DNA of 64,000 bases from CAIWHR01 sp963709525 (GTDB lineage: Bacteria > Pseudomonadota > Gammaproteobacteria > Burkholderiales > Casimicrobiaceae): the NCBI GenBank assembly GCA_963709525.1, contig CAVPXB010000023.1:62001-126000 (forward strand), written 5' to 3'. A program made the position numbers and the translations under genes. Under the pieces are notes generated by a model, which did not search any database, had not been told where the DNA came from, and saw only the letters and a list, made by a program, of their open reading frames with translations. Below are positions 8,522-16,293 of this stretch, in pieces. Numbering within the stretch: position 1 is the first letter of the stretch; each line of letters begins with the position of its first letter.

Positions 8522-9433
8522 ATGGACGGAGTCCCAATCGATATCTCGGGGGTTGATGACTACCGTTTGGGCGCGCATATCTGGGTGGTGGGCGAGTGTC
8601 CGGACACCGCGCTCGTCGCCCTGATCAACGCTGGCGCCGGTATCGATTCCCGCTACTACGAACGATTCGCTGCTTTCCTTGCGAAATCAGGGATTCCTAC
8701 CGTCGTCTACGACTATCGAGGTATCGGCCGCTCGCGCCCGAAGTTTATGCGTGGATTCGATGCTTCGGTGGAATATTGGGGAAGCAAGGATTGTGCCGCA
8801 GTTCTGGAATGGTTGGCAAATCGGTTCCCCGGCGCCAAACGCTTGGTGATCGGGCACAGCATAGGCGGGTTCCTGACCGGGTTTGCTCCCAATGGCCACT
8901 TGATCGACCAGATGGTACTCATCGGAGCCCATACGGGGTACTGGGGCGACTACGCACCCTCGGCGCGGCCCTGGATGTATGTCCTCTGGCATGTATTGAT
9001 GCCATTGGTCACGCGCGCCGTTGGTTATTTTCCCGGCCGCCGGCTGCATCTGCTCGAGGATCTGCCGCGCGGCGTGGCGCTGGAATGGGCGGCGCGGCGG
9101 CATCCCGACTTCTGGTGGAACGTTAGAACGCCTGAAGGATTGCCCGACACGGACCGGATCAACGAAGTCCTGGCGCGCTTCGGGGCCATCCGGGCGCGCG
9201 TGCTCGCGGTCCGCTTCGCCGATGACCCGTTTGCCACCGAGGCGGCCACCAGGCGCGTCCTGGGCCTGTATTCAGGTTGCGTGGCGACGGAAAAGTTGCT
9301 TACCCGGGCTGACGTTGGCGGCCAGCGGATCGGGCATTTTGGCTTCTTCCGCAGCCGCTTTCGTGATTCGCTCTGGCCGCAGGTGTTGCAGTGGGTGCAG
9401 GAGGAGGGCGCGGGCGGTGCCGCTCCCGAGTGA
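8522..9433 (+). CDS. Alpha/beta hydrolase inside the rpf cluster
   Basis: This is a 303-residue serine hydrolase of the alpha/beta fold. Visible motifs are VYDYRGIGRS, the nucleophile elbow VIGHSIGG with the catalytic serine, and a C-terminal region with HFGFFRSRF that can supply the histidine. A lid-like insert with PWMYVLWHVLMPLVTRAVGYFPGR lies in the middle. ATG at 8522 follows GGAG at a good distance. TTG at 8507 with AAGGAA is an alternative start giving 308 residues. It is divergent from rpfC and ends 2 bases before the rpfG stop. The substrate is unknown; turnover of an acyl signal or thioester is only a guess from position. Confidence 0.85.
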   Translation: MDGVPIDISGVDDYRLGAHIWVVGECPDTALVALINAGAGIDSRYYERFAAFLAKSGIPTVVYDYRGIGRSRPKFMRGFDASVEYWGSKDCAAVLEWLANRFPGAKRLVIGHSIGGFLTGFAPNGHLIDQMVLIGAHTGYWGDYAPSARPWMYVLWHVLMPLVTRAVGYFPGRRLHLLEDLPRGVALEWAARRHPDFWWNVRTPEGLPDTDRINEVLARFGAIRARVLAVRFADDPFATEAATRRVLGLYSGCVATEKLLTRADVGGQRIGHFGFFRSRFRDSLWPQVLQWVQEEGAGGAAPE

Positions 9434-9435
9434 CC

Positions 9436-10545
9436 TCAATCGGCGAACTCGGCCAGAATGGTCTCGACCTTTGACACATCCGAGAGGAAAGCGTCGACGC
9501 AAAGCCGGTCAAAGTGCCTGCCGCGCTGAACCTTGAGATAGTCGATGGCCTCGGTGATCGACCAGGCGCGTTTGTAGGGCCGCTCGCTCACCAGCGCATC
9601 GAACACGTCGGCAATTGCAACGACCCTGGCAACCACGGGTATGTCCTCGCCGTGCATCCCGTTCGGGTAGCCGGTGCCGTCGTACTTCTCGTGGTGCCCC
9701 AGTGCGATGATCGCGCCCATGCTGAGGTATTTCGACGGGCTGCCCTTAAGGATGTCATAGCCGATTCGGGGGTGCGTTCGCATCAGCTCGATCTCGGGCG
9801 GCGTCAGCGGACCTTCCTTGCGCAGTATCGCGTCCGGGATGCCGATCTTTCCGATGTCGTGCATCGGCGCCGCAATCTCGAGCACGTGTACCGTCTCGGC
9901 GCCCAATCCAAGGTTGTGTCCGACGAGCGCCGAATACCTTGCCATCCTGGTCAGGTGATTGCCCGTGGACTCGTCGCGGTATTCGCCCGCCTTCGCGAGC
10001 TTGGACAGTGTTTCGAGCTCGCGCTCGTGGATCTCCGCAACCGACTTGTCGACCTGGTATTGAAGCACGCGCGCCTGGTCGGATAGCACGATCTTGTGTC
10101 GGCGCAGTTCGAGCAGGTTGGCGCACCGTGCCCGCGTTTCGTGCTCGTCGAGGGGCTTGATCAGGAAATCGGTTGCACCCGCTTCCAGCGCGTCGTAGCG
10201 AACGCGCCGATCGTCTACCACCGTGATCACCACGATCGGCACGTCGACGCAGTGCGACAGGCTCCGCAGGCGGCGAACGAGCTCGATGCCGTCGAACTCC
10301 GGCAGCTTGTAGTCGGTGAGGATCATGTCGACACGGTTGTTGCGCGCGAATTCGAGCGCGCGTGCCGGCGTTTCGAAGAGCTCGAGGTTCAGCTTGCTGT
10401 CGATCTGGCGAACGATCTCGGCCAGCAACAGCCGGCTGCTGAACAGGTCATCGATGATCAGCACCGTGTTGCGTTGAGCACGTACCAGCGCAAGGTCCGA
10501 AATGACGGCACTGCTGGCAGTGTTACGAGTCTGCGCGGCAGACAT
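9436..10545 (-). CDS. rpfG: Two-component regulator RpfG, receiver plus HD-GYP phosphodiesterase
   Basis: RpfG is the output of RpfC: phosphorylation of its receiver domain activates cyclic-di-GMP breakdown. The 369-residue protein has a receiver with D78 (MILTDYKLPEFDG) and K130. A linker helix follows, then an HD-GYP domain with HDIGK (229-233), GHHEKYDGTGYP (283-294) and DVFDAL. The frame extends upstream, but ATG 10545 sits behind GGGGAGAGC and gives the expected length (Xanthomonas RpfG is about 378). GC content looks close to that of the general chromosome, unlike rpfF and rpfC. Confidence 0.93.
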   Translation of the reverse strand: MSAAQTRNTASSAVISDLALVRAQRNTVLIIDDLFSSRLLLAEIVRQIDSKLNLELFETPARALEFARNNRVDMILTDYKLPEFDGIELVRRLRSLSHCVDVPIVVITVVDDRRVRYDALEAGATDFLIKPLDEHETRARCANLLELRRHKIVLSDQARVLQYQVDKSVAEIHERELETLSKLAKAGEYRDESTGNHLTRMARYSALVGHNLGLGAETVHVLEIAAPMHDIGKIGIPDAILRKEGPLTPPEIELMRTHPRIGYDILKGSPSKYLSMGAIIALGHHEKYDGTGYPNGMHGEDIPVVARVVAIADVFDALVSERPYKRAWSITEAIDYLKVQRGRHFDRLCVDAFLSDVSKVETILAEFAD

Positions 10546-10720
10546 CAAGCTCTCCCCAACGTTGGTGCGGCAAAGGCTACGGCAGACTGGGCGACACAAG
10601 CAATTACGATGCCCGACACCTATGATCGGTCAAGCACGGGCGCACTATACGATGGGATCCGGGGGGTTGAACAGGTGTCGTTGGCGTCGTGCTGGCGCCC
10701 AAAGCATGCCTGCTCGTACT

Positions 10721-10762
10721 CAAAAACACCAAGGGCCGGCCCGGTTGCCCCGAGCCGGCCCT
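10721..10762 (-). terminator. Rho-independent terminator after tRNA-Pro
   Basis: A hairpin with arms AGGGCCGGC (10732-10740) and GCCGGCCCT (10754-10762) lies 8 bases past the tRNA-Pro CCA end. On the minus strand it is followed by a T-rich tail with TTTTT at 10726-10722. It would end transcription coming through ihfA, merR and tRNA-Pro. Confidence 0.7.
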
Positions 10763-10769
10763 CATATAG

Positions 10770-10846
10770 TGGTCGGGGCGAGAAGATTCGAACTTCCGAC
10801 CCCCTGCACCCCATGCAGGTGCGCTACCAGGCTGCGCTACGCCCCG
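10770..10846 (-). tRNA. tRNA-Pro (anticodon GGG)
   Basis: A full cloverleaf is visible on the minus strand. The acceptor stem is CGGGGCG/CGCCCCG. The anticodon stem CCTGC/GCAGG encloses ATGGGGT with anticodon GGG, and the T loop is TTCGAAT. The discriminator is A and CCA is encoded at 10772-10770. It lies just after merR, a placement typical of this operon in betaproteobacteria. Confidence 0.96.
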
Positions 10847-10871
10847 ACGTAAACGTTGAATTATAGCGGCT

Positions 10872-11309
10872 TCAGGCGTCGCGTCCTAGGAGCTGCCGTA
10901 TTTTCTCCAATTCCTGTCGCAATTGGGCAGTCGTCATCGTCGCCTGCGGCGCGCCTGGCTTCGGGGCGCGAGACCGCGAAGAGGACGCGCTGGTCGCTTC
11001 GCCAGCGGTCGCGGTCGCCGGGGCACCGACTTCGCCTTCGCTTTCGAGGCGGTGCCGCGCTCCGTTGATCGTAAATCCCTGTTCGTAGAGCAGGTCGCGG
11101 ATCCGCCGGATCAACAGCACTTCATGATGTTGGTAATACCGCCGGTTGCCGCGGCGCTTGACCGGCTTGAGCTGCGCGAACTCCTGTTCCCAGTAGCGCA
11201 GCACGTGCGGCTTCACCGCGCAAAGATCACTGACCTCGCCGATGGTGAAATACCGCTTGGCGGGGATCGGCGGGAGTTCGGCGGCGCTAGCTCGGCTCGG
11301 TTCCGGCAT
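10872..11309 (-). CDS. MerR family transcriptional regulator
   Basis: The product is a 145-residue DNA-binding protein with an N-terminal MerR winged helix (KRYFTIGEVSDLCAVKPHVLRYWEQEF, about residues 18-44, then RRYYQHHEVLLIRRIRDLLYEQGFTINGARHRLE). A Ser/Ala/Pro-rich linker and a short C-terminal helix follow. No metal-binding cysteines are seen in the effector part, so it is unlikely to be a metal sensor. Its start overlaps the end of ihfA by 23 bases. A MerR gene in this slot after ihfA is conserved in many betaproteobacteria; the regulon is unknown. Confidence 0.88.
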   Translation of the reverse strand: MPEPSRASAAELPPIPAKRYFTIGEVSDLCAVKPHVLRYWEQEFAQLKPVKRRGNRRYYQHHEVLLIRRIRDLLYEQGFTINGARHRLESEGEVGAPATATAGEATSASSSRSRAPKPGAPQATMTTAQLRQELEKIRQLLGRDA

Positions 11310-11595
11310 GGTTTGCCGCCTCGACCATCGCCTTCAGTTTCTGGCTCGCGTGGAACGTCACGACACGTCGGGCCGTGATCGGAATTTCCTCGCCGGTCTT
11401 GGGGTTGCGTCCGGGGCGCTGCGGCTTTTCCCGCAACTGGAAGTTGCCGAAACCGGAGAGCTTGACGCTGTCTCCGTGTTCGAGCGCGATCCGGATTTCC
11501 TCAAAAAAGTGTTCGACCATATCCTTGGCTTCACGCTTGTTGAGGCCAAGCTGCTCAAAAAGCAGATCAGCGAGTTCGGCTTTGGTTAGCGTCAT
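11287..11595 (-). CDS. ihfA: Integration host factor subunit alpha
   Basis: This is a nucleoid protein that bends DNA as a heterodimer with IhfB and supports recombination, replication and sigma-54 promoters. The 102-residue protein has the HU/IHF core with MTLTKAELADLLFEQLGLNK, GFGNFQLREKPQRPGRNPKTG and the DNA-intercalating proline arm. Its ATG overlaps the pheT stop by 4 bases, the classical pheST-ihfA order. An HU homologue is encoded separately at 43019. Confidence 0.96.
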   Translation of the reverse strand: MTLTKAELADLLFEQLGLNKREAKDMVEHFFEEIRIALEHGDSVKLSGFGNFQLREKPQRPGRNPKTGEEIPITARRVVTFHASQKLKAMVEAANHAGTEPS

Positions 11596-13976
11596 CGAGC
11601 ATCCTGTTGGCGGAGCGCGCCCCCGAAGTCATCTACGACGACGCGCAACAACTGCGCGACGATATCGTCGATCTCGGTGTCCGTCAAAGTACGTTCAGTA
11701 TCCTGCATAAGCACCAGAATCGCAAGGCTTTTTTTTCCAGGCGGCAGCCCGGCTCCGCGATATACGTCGAATAGCCGGACGCTATCGACATGGGCAATCG
11801 CGCGGGCTTCCAGGGCGTCGACGATTGCCTGTGAAGGCAAAGCCTCGTCTACCACGATGGCGAGGTCACGGCGAGCGACGGGCAGTCGGGAGACTGGTCG
11901 GGCGATGGGCACCGTACCGGCACCGAGCGCGCTGAGGTCGAGCTCGAACAGCACCGGCGCGCGCGGCAATTCGAAATGGCGAACCAGCCGTGGGTGCAAT
12001 TCGCCGATCCAGCCAATGTCGTTGCCATGGAGCATCACGGCGGCCGTACGTCCGGGGTGCAGCGCCGCGTGTTCGCGGCGCGTCGTCGCCAGGCTGCGCG
12101 GCCAGACCAACGATTGCAGGTCGGCCTTGACGTCGAATAGGTCCACCGGACGAGTCGGGATGCCCCATTGCTCGCCGTTCGCATCGCCGTAGGCAAGCCC
12201 GCCCAGGCGCAGCGGCTGCTCGAATCCGCCCGCAGTGCGCAGGAAGCAGCGGCCGATCTCGAATACCCGGACCCGATCCTGCCGCCGCGCGAGGTTCGTC
12301 TTCAATACATCGATGAGTCCACCCGCGAGCGTCGTGCGCATGACGTCGTGATGGCTGGCGATGGGATTCTGCACCGCAATCGGGGCGTCTGCAGGCGCGC
12401 GGTCCGGAAACAGGGCCGTTTCCCAAAGCGAGTTCACGAAGCTGAAGGTGATGGCTTCCTGCCAGTCGCGTGCGACCAAGCGTTGCGCGAGGATGCTGGC
12501 CGAAAGCGCGGCATCGGGCGTTGGCAACATCTGCTGGACGTGCGCGGCGGGCGTTGCGGGAATCGCGTCATACCCATAGAGGCGCGCGACTTCTTCGACG
12601 AAATCCTCCTCGATCGCGAGATCGAAGCGGTACGACGGCGGCGTGACCAGCAGGTCGTCGCCCGCGTCTTCGTGTGCGAGCGCCAGTCGATCGAACAGCG
12701 CGGTGATCGTGGACTTCGGGAGGTCGACGCCGAGGAGCCGCGTCACACGCCGTGGCCGTACCCGCACGGGGATCCGCTCCGGGAACGGACCACAGACATC
12801 GTCGATCGGCCCGGCGCGGCCTCCGCAGCATTCGAGGATGAGTTGCGTTGCCCGCTCCAGGGCGTTGACGCAGCCCCCGAAATCCACGCCCCGCTCGAAG
12901 CGGTAGCCGGCATCGCTGACAAATCCCAGGCGCCGCGACTTGCCCTGGATGACGGCAGGCGTCCAGAACGCCGCTTCCAGAAACACCGTCGTTGTCGTGT
13001 CGTTGATGCCCGAATGCTCGCCGCCCATGATGCCCGCAAGTGCCAGCGGCTTCTTCTCGTCGCATACCAGCAGCAGGTCGCGTTCGAGCTTCAGGATCTG
13101 TTCGTTGAGCAGCACCAGTTCCTCATCGTCGTTGGCGAAGCGGACGACGATGTCGCCGTGGAGCAGCCGATCGTCATAGGCGTGCATCGGCTGGCCCAGC
13201 TCGAGCATCACGTAGTTCGTGATGTCGACGACCGCGGATATGGAGCGGATGCCGCTGCGCGCCAGCCGTGCCTTCATCCACTCGGGTGTCGGGGCGGTGG
13301 GGTCGATCCCTTCGACGGTGCGGCTGGTGAAACGCGGGCAGCCTCCGGGCGCCTCGACGCGAACCCGGCGACGGGTCGGGTGGGCGACGGTTGCCGGAGT
13401 CACGGAAGGCAGACAGAGCGCCGCACCGGTGATGGCAGAGACTTCCCGCGCGATGCCCACGAGCGACAGGCAGTCGGCGCGGTTCGGCGTGAGCTTCAGC
13501 GTGATCAGCGCGTCGTCGAGCGCCAGTTCAGCGCGCACATCGTTGCCGACGGGCGCGCTATCCGGCAGCACGTACAGTCCCGACGCGTCGTCATCGATGC
13601 CGAGTTCCCTGGACGAGCAGAGCATCCCGTGCGATTCGACACCGCGCATCGTGGCCTCGCGGATCACCTGGCCGCCCGGCAATGTGGCGCCTACGCGCGC
13701 GCAGGGAACCTTGATGCCCGCGGCGGCGTTCGGTGCGCCGCAGACGATCTGGAGGCGGGTTCCGCCGCCGACGTCGACGGTGCACACGCGCAGGCGGTCG
13801 GCATTCGGGTGCGGCGCCACCGCTTCGATCCGGCCCACCACCACGCCGGCGAATGCGGGGGCGGCGCGATCGATGCCCTCGACCTCGAGGCCGGCCATCG
13901 TCAGTTTGTCGCAGAGTTCCGCCGTGCTTAGAGGCGGGTTCACCATCGTGCGCAGCCAGAGTTCGGAGAATTTCAT
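11592..13976 (-). CDS. pheT: Phenylalanyl-tRNA synthetase beta subunit
   Basis: PheT forms the alpha2-beta2 synthetase with PheS, charges tRNA-Phe and edits mis-activated tyrosine. The 794-residue length is normal. In order are the N-terminal MKFSELWLRTMVNPPLS, the EMAP/tRNA-binding domain (VVVGRIEAVAPHPNADRLRVCTVDVG), the B3/B4 editing domain (VVDITNYVMLELGQPMHAYD), B5 and the catalytic-like core. A C-terminal ferredoxin-fold anticodon-binding domain (SRLPVARRDLAIVVDE) follows. It lies 12 bp after pheS and overlaps ihfA. Confidence 0.97.
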   Translation of the reverse strand: MKFSELWLRTMVNPPLSTAELCDKLTMAGLEVEGIDRAAPAFAGVVVGRIEAVAPHPNADRLRVCTVDVGGGTRLQIVCGAPNAAAGIKVPCARVGATLPGGQVIREATMRGVESHGMLCSSRELGIDDDASGLYVLPDSAPVGNDVRAELALDDALITLKLTPNRADCLSLVGIAREVSAITGAALCLPSVTPATVAHPTRRRVRVEAPGGCPRFTSRTVEGIDPTAPTPEWMKARLARSGIRSISAVVDITNYVMLELGQPMHAYDDRLLHGDIVVRFANDDEELVLLNEQILKLERDLLLVCDEKKPLALAGIMGGEHSGINDTTTTVFLEAAFWTPAVIQGKSRRLGFVSDAGYRFERGVDFGGCVNALERATQLILECCGGRAGPIDDVCGPFPERIPVRVRPRRVTRLLGVDLPKSTITALFDRLALAHEDAGDDLLVTPPSYRFDLAIEEDFVEEVARLYGYDAIPATPAAHVQQMLPTPDAALSASILAQRLVARDWQEAITFSFVNSLWETALFPDRAPADAPIAVQNPIASHHDVMRTTLAGGLIDVLKTNLARRQDRVRVFEIGRCFLRTAGGFEQPLRLGGLAYGDANGEQWGIPTRPVDLFDVKADLQSLVWPRSLATTRREHAALHPGRTAAVMLHGNDIGWIGELHPRLVRHFELPRAPVLFELDLSALGAGTVPIARPVSRLPVARRDLAIVVDEALPSQAIVDALEARAIAHVDSVRLFDVYRGAGLPPGKKSLAILVLMQDTERTLTDTEIDDIVAQLLRVVVDDFGGALRQQDAR

Positions 13977-13988
13977 GATGGCCGTGCC

Positions 13989-14972
13989 TCAGGCAAACTG
14001 GCGCAGGAAGTGGAGATCGTTTTCATAGAAGAGGCGTAGGTCGTTTACGCCGTAGCGCAGCATCGTGAGGCGATCGGGTCCCAGGCCGAACGCAAAGCCC
14101 TGGTAACGCTCCGGGTCGATGTCGACCGCGCGCAGCACGTTCGGGTGCACTTGTCCGGAACCGGCGATTTCGAGCCAGCCGTCGCCGAAACTCATGTCGA
14201 TCTCGGCGGAAGGCTCGGTGAACGGGAAGAACGACGGGCGAAAGCGGAGCTTGAGATCGTCGCGCTCGAAAAACTGGCGCAGGAACTCGGTGATGACGCC
14301 CTTGAGATCGGCAAAGGAGACGTGCTCGTCGATCCACAAGCCCTCGACCTGGTGAAACATCGGCGAATGCGTCGCGTCGCTGTCGACGCGATACACCCGG
14401 CCGGGCGCGATGATCTTGATCGGCGGCGCGTGCGTCTCCATGTAGCGCACCTGGATCGGCGAGGTGTGCGTGCGCAGCACCTGCCCGCCCTCGACGTAGA
14501 ACGTGTCGTGCATCGAGCGGGCCGGGTGGTCCTCCGGCGTATTGAGCGCGGTGAAGTTATGGAAGTCATCCTCTATTTCGGGGCCGTCCGCAACCGCGAA
14601 CCCCAGCGTCCGGAACAGCGCCTCCATCCGCGTGAGCGTGCGCGTGATCGGATGCAATCCGCCGGTGCCGACGCCGCGACCCGGCAGCGAGACGTCGAGC
14701 GCGTCGGTGGCCAGCTGGGCGGCGAGTTTCGACTCGGCCAGCGCGTGGCGTCGCTCGTTCAGCGCGAGTTCGAGCCTTTGCTTGGCGTCGTTGATCGCCG
14801 CCCCCGCCGCGGGGCGCTCGGCCGCGGGCAGCTTGCCCAGCGATTTCAGCAGGTCGGTCAGTGCGCCCGCCTTGCCGAGGTAGCGCGCCTTGCTGTTTTC
14901 GAGGCTCGCCGGGTCGGGGGACTGCGCAAACTCCGAGAGCGCGGTCGCGATGATGCGTTCGATTTCTTCCAT
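13989..14972 (-). CDS. pheS: Phenylalanyl-tRNA synthetase alpha subunit
   Basis: This is the catalytic alpha subunit of the Phe-tRNA synthetase. The 327-residue protein starts MEEIERIIATALSEF with the N-terminal coiled coil. Class II motifs include FHNFTALNTPEDHPARSMHDTFY (motif 1-2 region), HTSPIQVRYM, GRVYRVDSDATHSPMFHQVEG and the motif 3 region GFAFGLGPDRLTMLRYG. The ATG at 14972 matches the length of E. coli PheS; the longer open frame upstream reads into rplT on the wrong phase. A terminator-like hairpin lies 34 bases upstream, so expression may involve read-through or its own promoter. Confidence 0.97.
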   Translation of the reverse strand: MEEIERIIATALSEFAQSPDPASLENSKARYLGKAGALTDLLKSLGKLPAAERPAAGAAINDAKQRLELALNERRHALAESKLAAQLATDALDVSLPGRGVGTGGLHPITRTLTRMEALFRTLGFAVADGPEIEDDFHNFTALNTPEDHPARSMHDTFYVEGGQVLRTHTSPIQVRYMETHAPPIKIIAPGRVYRVDSDATHSPMFHQVEGLWIDEHVSFADLKGVITEFLRQFFERDDLKLRFRPSFFPFTEPSAEIDMSFGDGWLEIAGSGQVHPNVLRAVDIDPERYQGFAFGLGPDRLTMLRYGVNDLRLFYENDLHFLRQFA

Positions 14973-15006
14973 CGGGTGATCCTGATTGCCGCGGGGTTGT
15001 CGCTGC

Positions 15007-15037
15007 AAAAAAAAAGGGAGGCGTTGCGGCGCCTCCC
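15007..15037 (-). terminator. Rho-independent terminator or attenuator between rplT and pheS
   Basis: On the minus strand the arms GGGAGGC and GCCTCCC enclose an 8-base loop (GCCGCAAC) and are followed directly by nine T residues (15015-15007). It starts 18 bases after the rplT stop and ends 34 bases before the pheS start. No Phe-rich leader peptide fits into the 18-base gap. It therefore looks like a partial terminator that sets ribosomal protein versus pheST levels, not a PheM-type attenuator. Confidence 0.85.
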
Positions 15038-15055
15038 TCGTTTCGTGCGGATCGC

Positions 15056-15412
15056 TCAGGCCAGAGAGGCTTTGGCCTGCTCCGCGATCTTTCCGAACGC
15101 TGCCTTGTCGTGCACGGCAAGGTCGGCGAGGACCTTGCGATCGATGTCGATCGACGCCTTCTTGAGACCGTTCATGAACACGCTGTAGCTCATGCCGAGC
15201 TCGCGCACGGCGGCGTTGATGCGGGCTATCCACAAGGCGCGAAACTCGCGTTTCTTGACCCGGCGATCGCGGTACGCATACTGGCCGGCCTTCATCACCG
15301 CTTCCTTGGCGATGCGGAAGACCGAGTTGCGGCGGCCGCGATAACCCTTGGCCAGATCCAGGACCTTCTTGTGCCGCGCCCGGGCGGTCACACCACGTTT
15401 GACTCTAGGCAT
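15056..15412 (-). CDS. rplT: 50S ribosomal protein L20
   Basis: L20 binds 23S rRNA early in large-subunit assembly and in many bacteria represses the infC-rpmI-rplT messenger. The 118-residue protein starts MPRVKRGVTARARHKKVL and contains GYRGRRNSVFRIAKEAVMKAG and RDRRVKKREFRALWIARINAA, all hallmarks of the family. It follows rpmI by 12 bases and is followed by a strong hairpin terminator before pheS. Confidence 0.98.
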   Translation of the reverse strand: MPRVKRGVTARARHKKVLDLAKGYRGRRNSVFRIAKEAVMKAGQYAYRDRRVKKREFRALWIARINAAVRELGMSYSVFMNGLKKASIDIDRKVLADLAVHDKAAFGKIAEQAKASLA

Positions 15413-15424
15413 GGTTCGCTCCGG

Positions 15425-15622
15425 TTAGGCGTACGGCAGCATGGCCTTCACCGCGTCCGCATTGGTGCTGTGGACGCCGGTGGTGCCGCGCAGGTGACGC
15501 TTGTTCTTGGTGGTTTTCTTGGTGAGGATGTGGCGCTTGAACGCCTGCGCGCGCTTGACGCTGCCGCTGCCGCGTACGCGGAAGCGCTTCTTGGCGCCGC
15601 TCTTGGTCTTCATCTTGGGCAT
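15425..15622 (-). CDS. rpmI: 50S ribosomal protein L35
   Basis: This small basic ribosomal protein of 65 residues starts MPKMKTKSGAKKRFRVRGSG, with the family's KRHILTKKTTKNKRHLRG segment. It lies between infC (10 bp upstream) and rplT (12 bp downstream), the conserved infC-rpmI-rplT order. Confidence 0.98.
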   Translation of the reverse strand: MPKMKTKSGAKKRFRVRGSGSVKRAQAFKRHILTKKTTKNKRHLRGTTGVHSTNADAVKAMLPYA

Positions 15623-15632
15623 GACTGCTCCC

Positions 15633-16232
15633 TTATTTGCTGCCCACGGCGGTGCTCTCCAGCGGAGAGTCTTTGTGACCGGCTTCGGGCTTGGACGGGT
15701 GATGCGTCTTCGGTGCTACTTTCTTCGGGGCCAGCAGCATCACCATTTGCCGACCCTCGAGCCGAGGCCACGACTCGACGACGCAGTGCGTTTCGAGATC
15801 GTTGCGGATGCGCTCCAGCAGGCGCACGCCGAACTCCTGATGCGCCATTTCGCGCCCGCGAAAACGCAGGGTGATCTTGGCCTTGTCGCCTTCGCCCAGG
15901 AACCGGATCAGGTTGCGCAGCTTGATCTGATAATCGCCTTCATCCGTGCCAGGCCGGAACTTCACTTCCTTGACCTGGATCTGCTTCAGCTTGAGCTTTG
16001 CCTCGTGCTGTTTCTTGGCCTCACGGTACTTGAACTTGCCGTAATCCATGATCCGGCACACCGGCGGCTTGGCCGTGGGGGCGATCTCGACCAGGTCGAG
16101 TTCCGCCGCATCGGCTTTGGCTACGGCTTCCGTCAGCGGCACGATGCCGAGCTGTTCGCCTTCCACTCCAACCAGACGGATTTCAGGGGCATCGATTTCG
16201 CCGTTGATCCGCGGTGCTTTCTCTTGGGCTAT
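15633..16232 (-). CDS. infC: Translation initiation factor IF-3, probable AUA start
   Basis: IF-3 keeps ribosomal subunits apart and rejects non-canonical initiation. The first in-frame ATG/GTG/TTG would start at MEGEQLGIV, inside the N-terminal domain, and lose the conserved KAPRINGEIDAPEIRLVG. Extending upstream restores that motif. The best start is an ATA at 16232 followed by GCCCAAGAG, with GGAG seven bases before it, giving 199 residues. An in-frame ATA at 16238 is too close to the GGAG. Known infC genes use rare starts (AUU in E. coli) so that IF-3 represses its own synthesis; AUA here fits that logic but is inferred. Confidence 0.93.
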   Translation of the reverse strand: MAQEKAPRINGEIDAPEIRLVGVEGEQLGIVPLTEAVAKADAAELDLVEIAPTAKPPVCRIMDYGKFKYREAKKQHEAKLKLKQIQVKEVKFRPGTDEGDYQIKLRNLIRFLGEGDKAKITLRFRGREMAHQEFGVRLLERIRNDLETHCVVESWPRLEGRQMVMLLAPKKVAPKTHHPSKPEAGHKDSPLESTAVGSK

Positions 16233-16293
16233 TGCTATTCTCCGAGTCGAACAAAAACAAACCGTGCCATCCGCATCACGCGCCGATGATTCA

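Noticed and set aside
10872..11309. Metal-responsive MerR regulator
   Set aside because: No cysteine or histidine metal-binding pattern is seen in the effector region; only the DNA-binding domain is supported, so no metal role is assigned.
12168..13931. Plus-strand open frame of 587 codons opposite pheT
   Set aside because: Pure antisense shadow; arginine-rich composition without domains, while pheT on the other strand is complete.
15038..15056. PheM-like leader peptide for a pheST attenuator
   Set aside because: Only 18 bases separate the rplT stop from the hairpin and no Phe codons or start codon are present; the hairpin is better read as a simple terminator.
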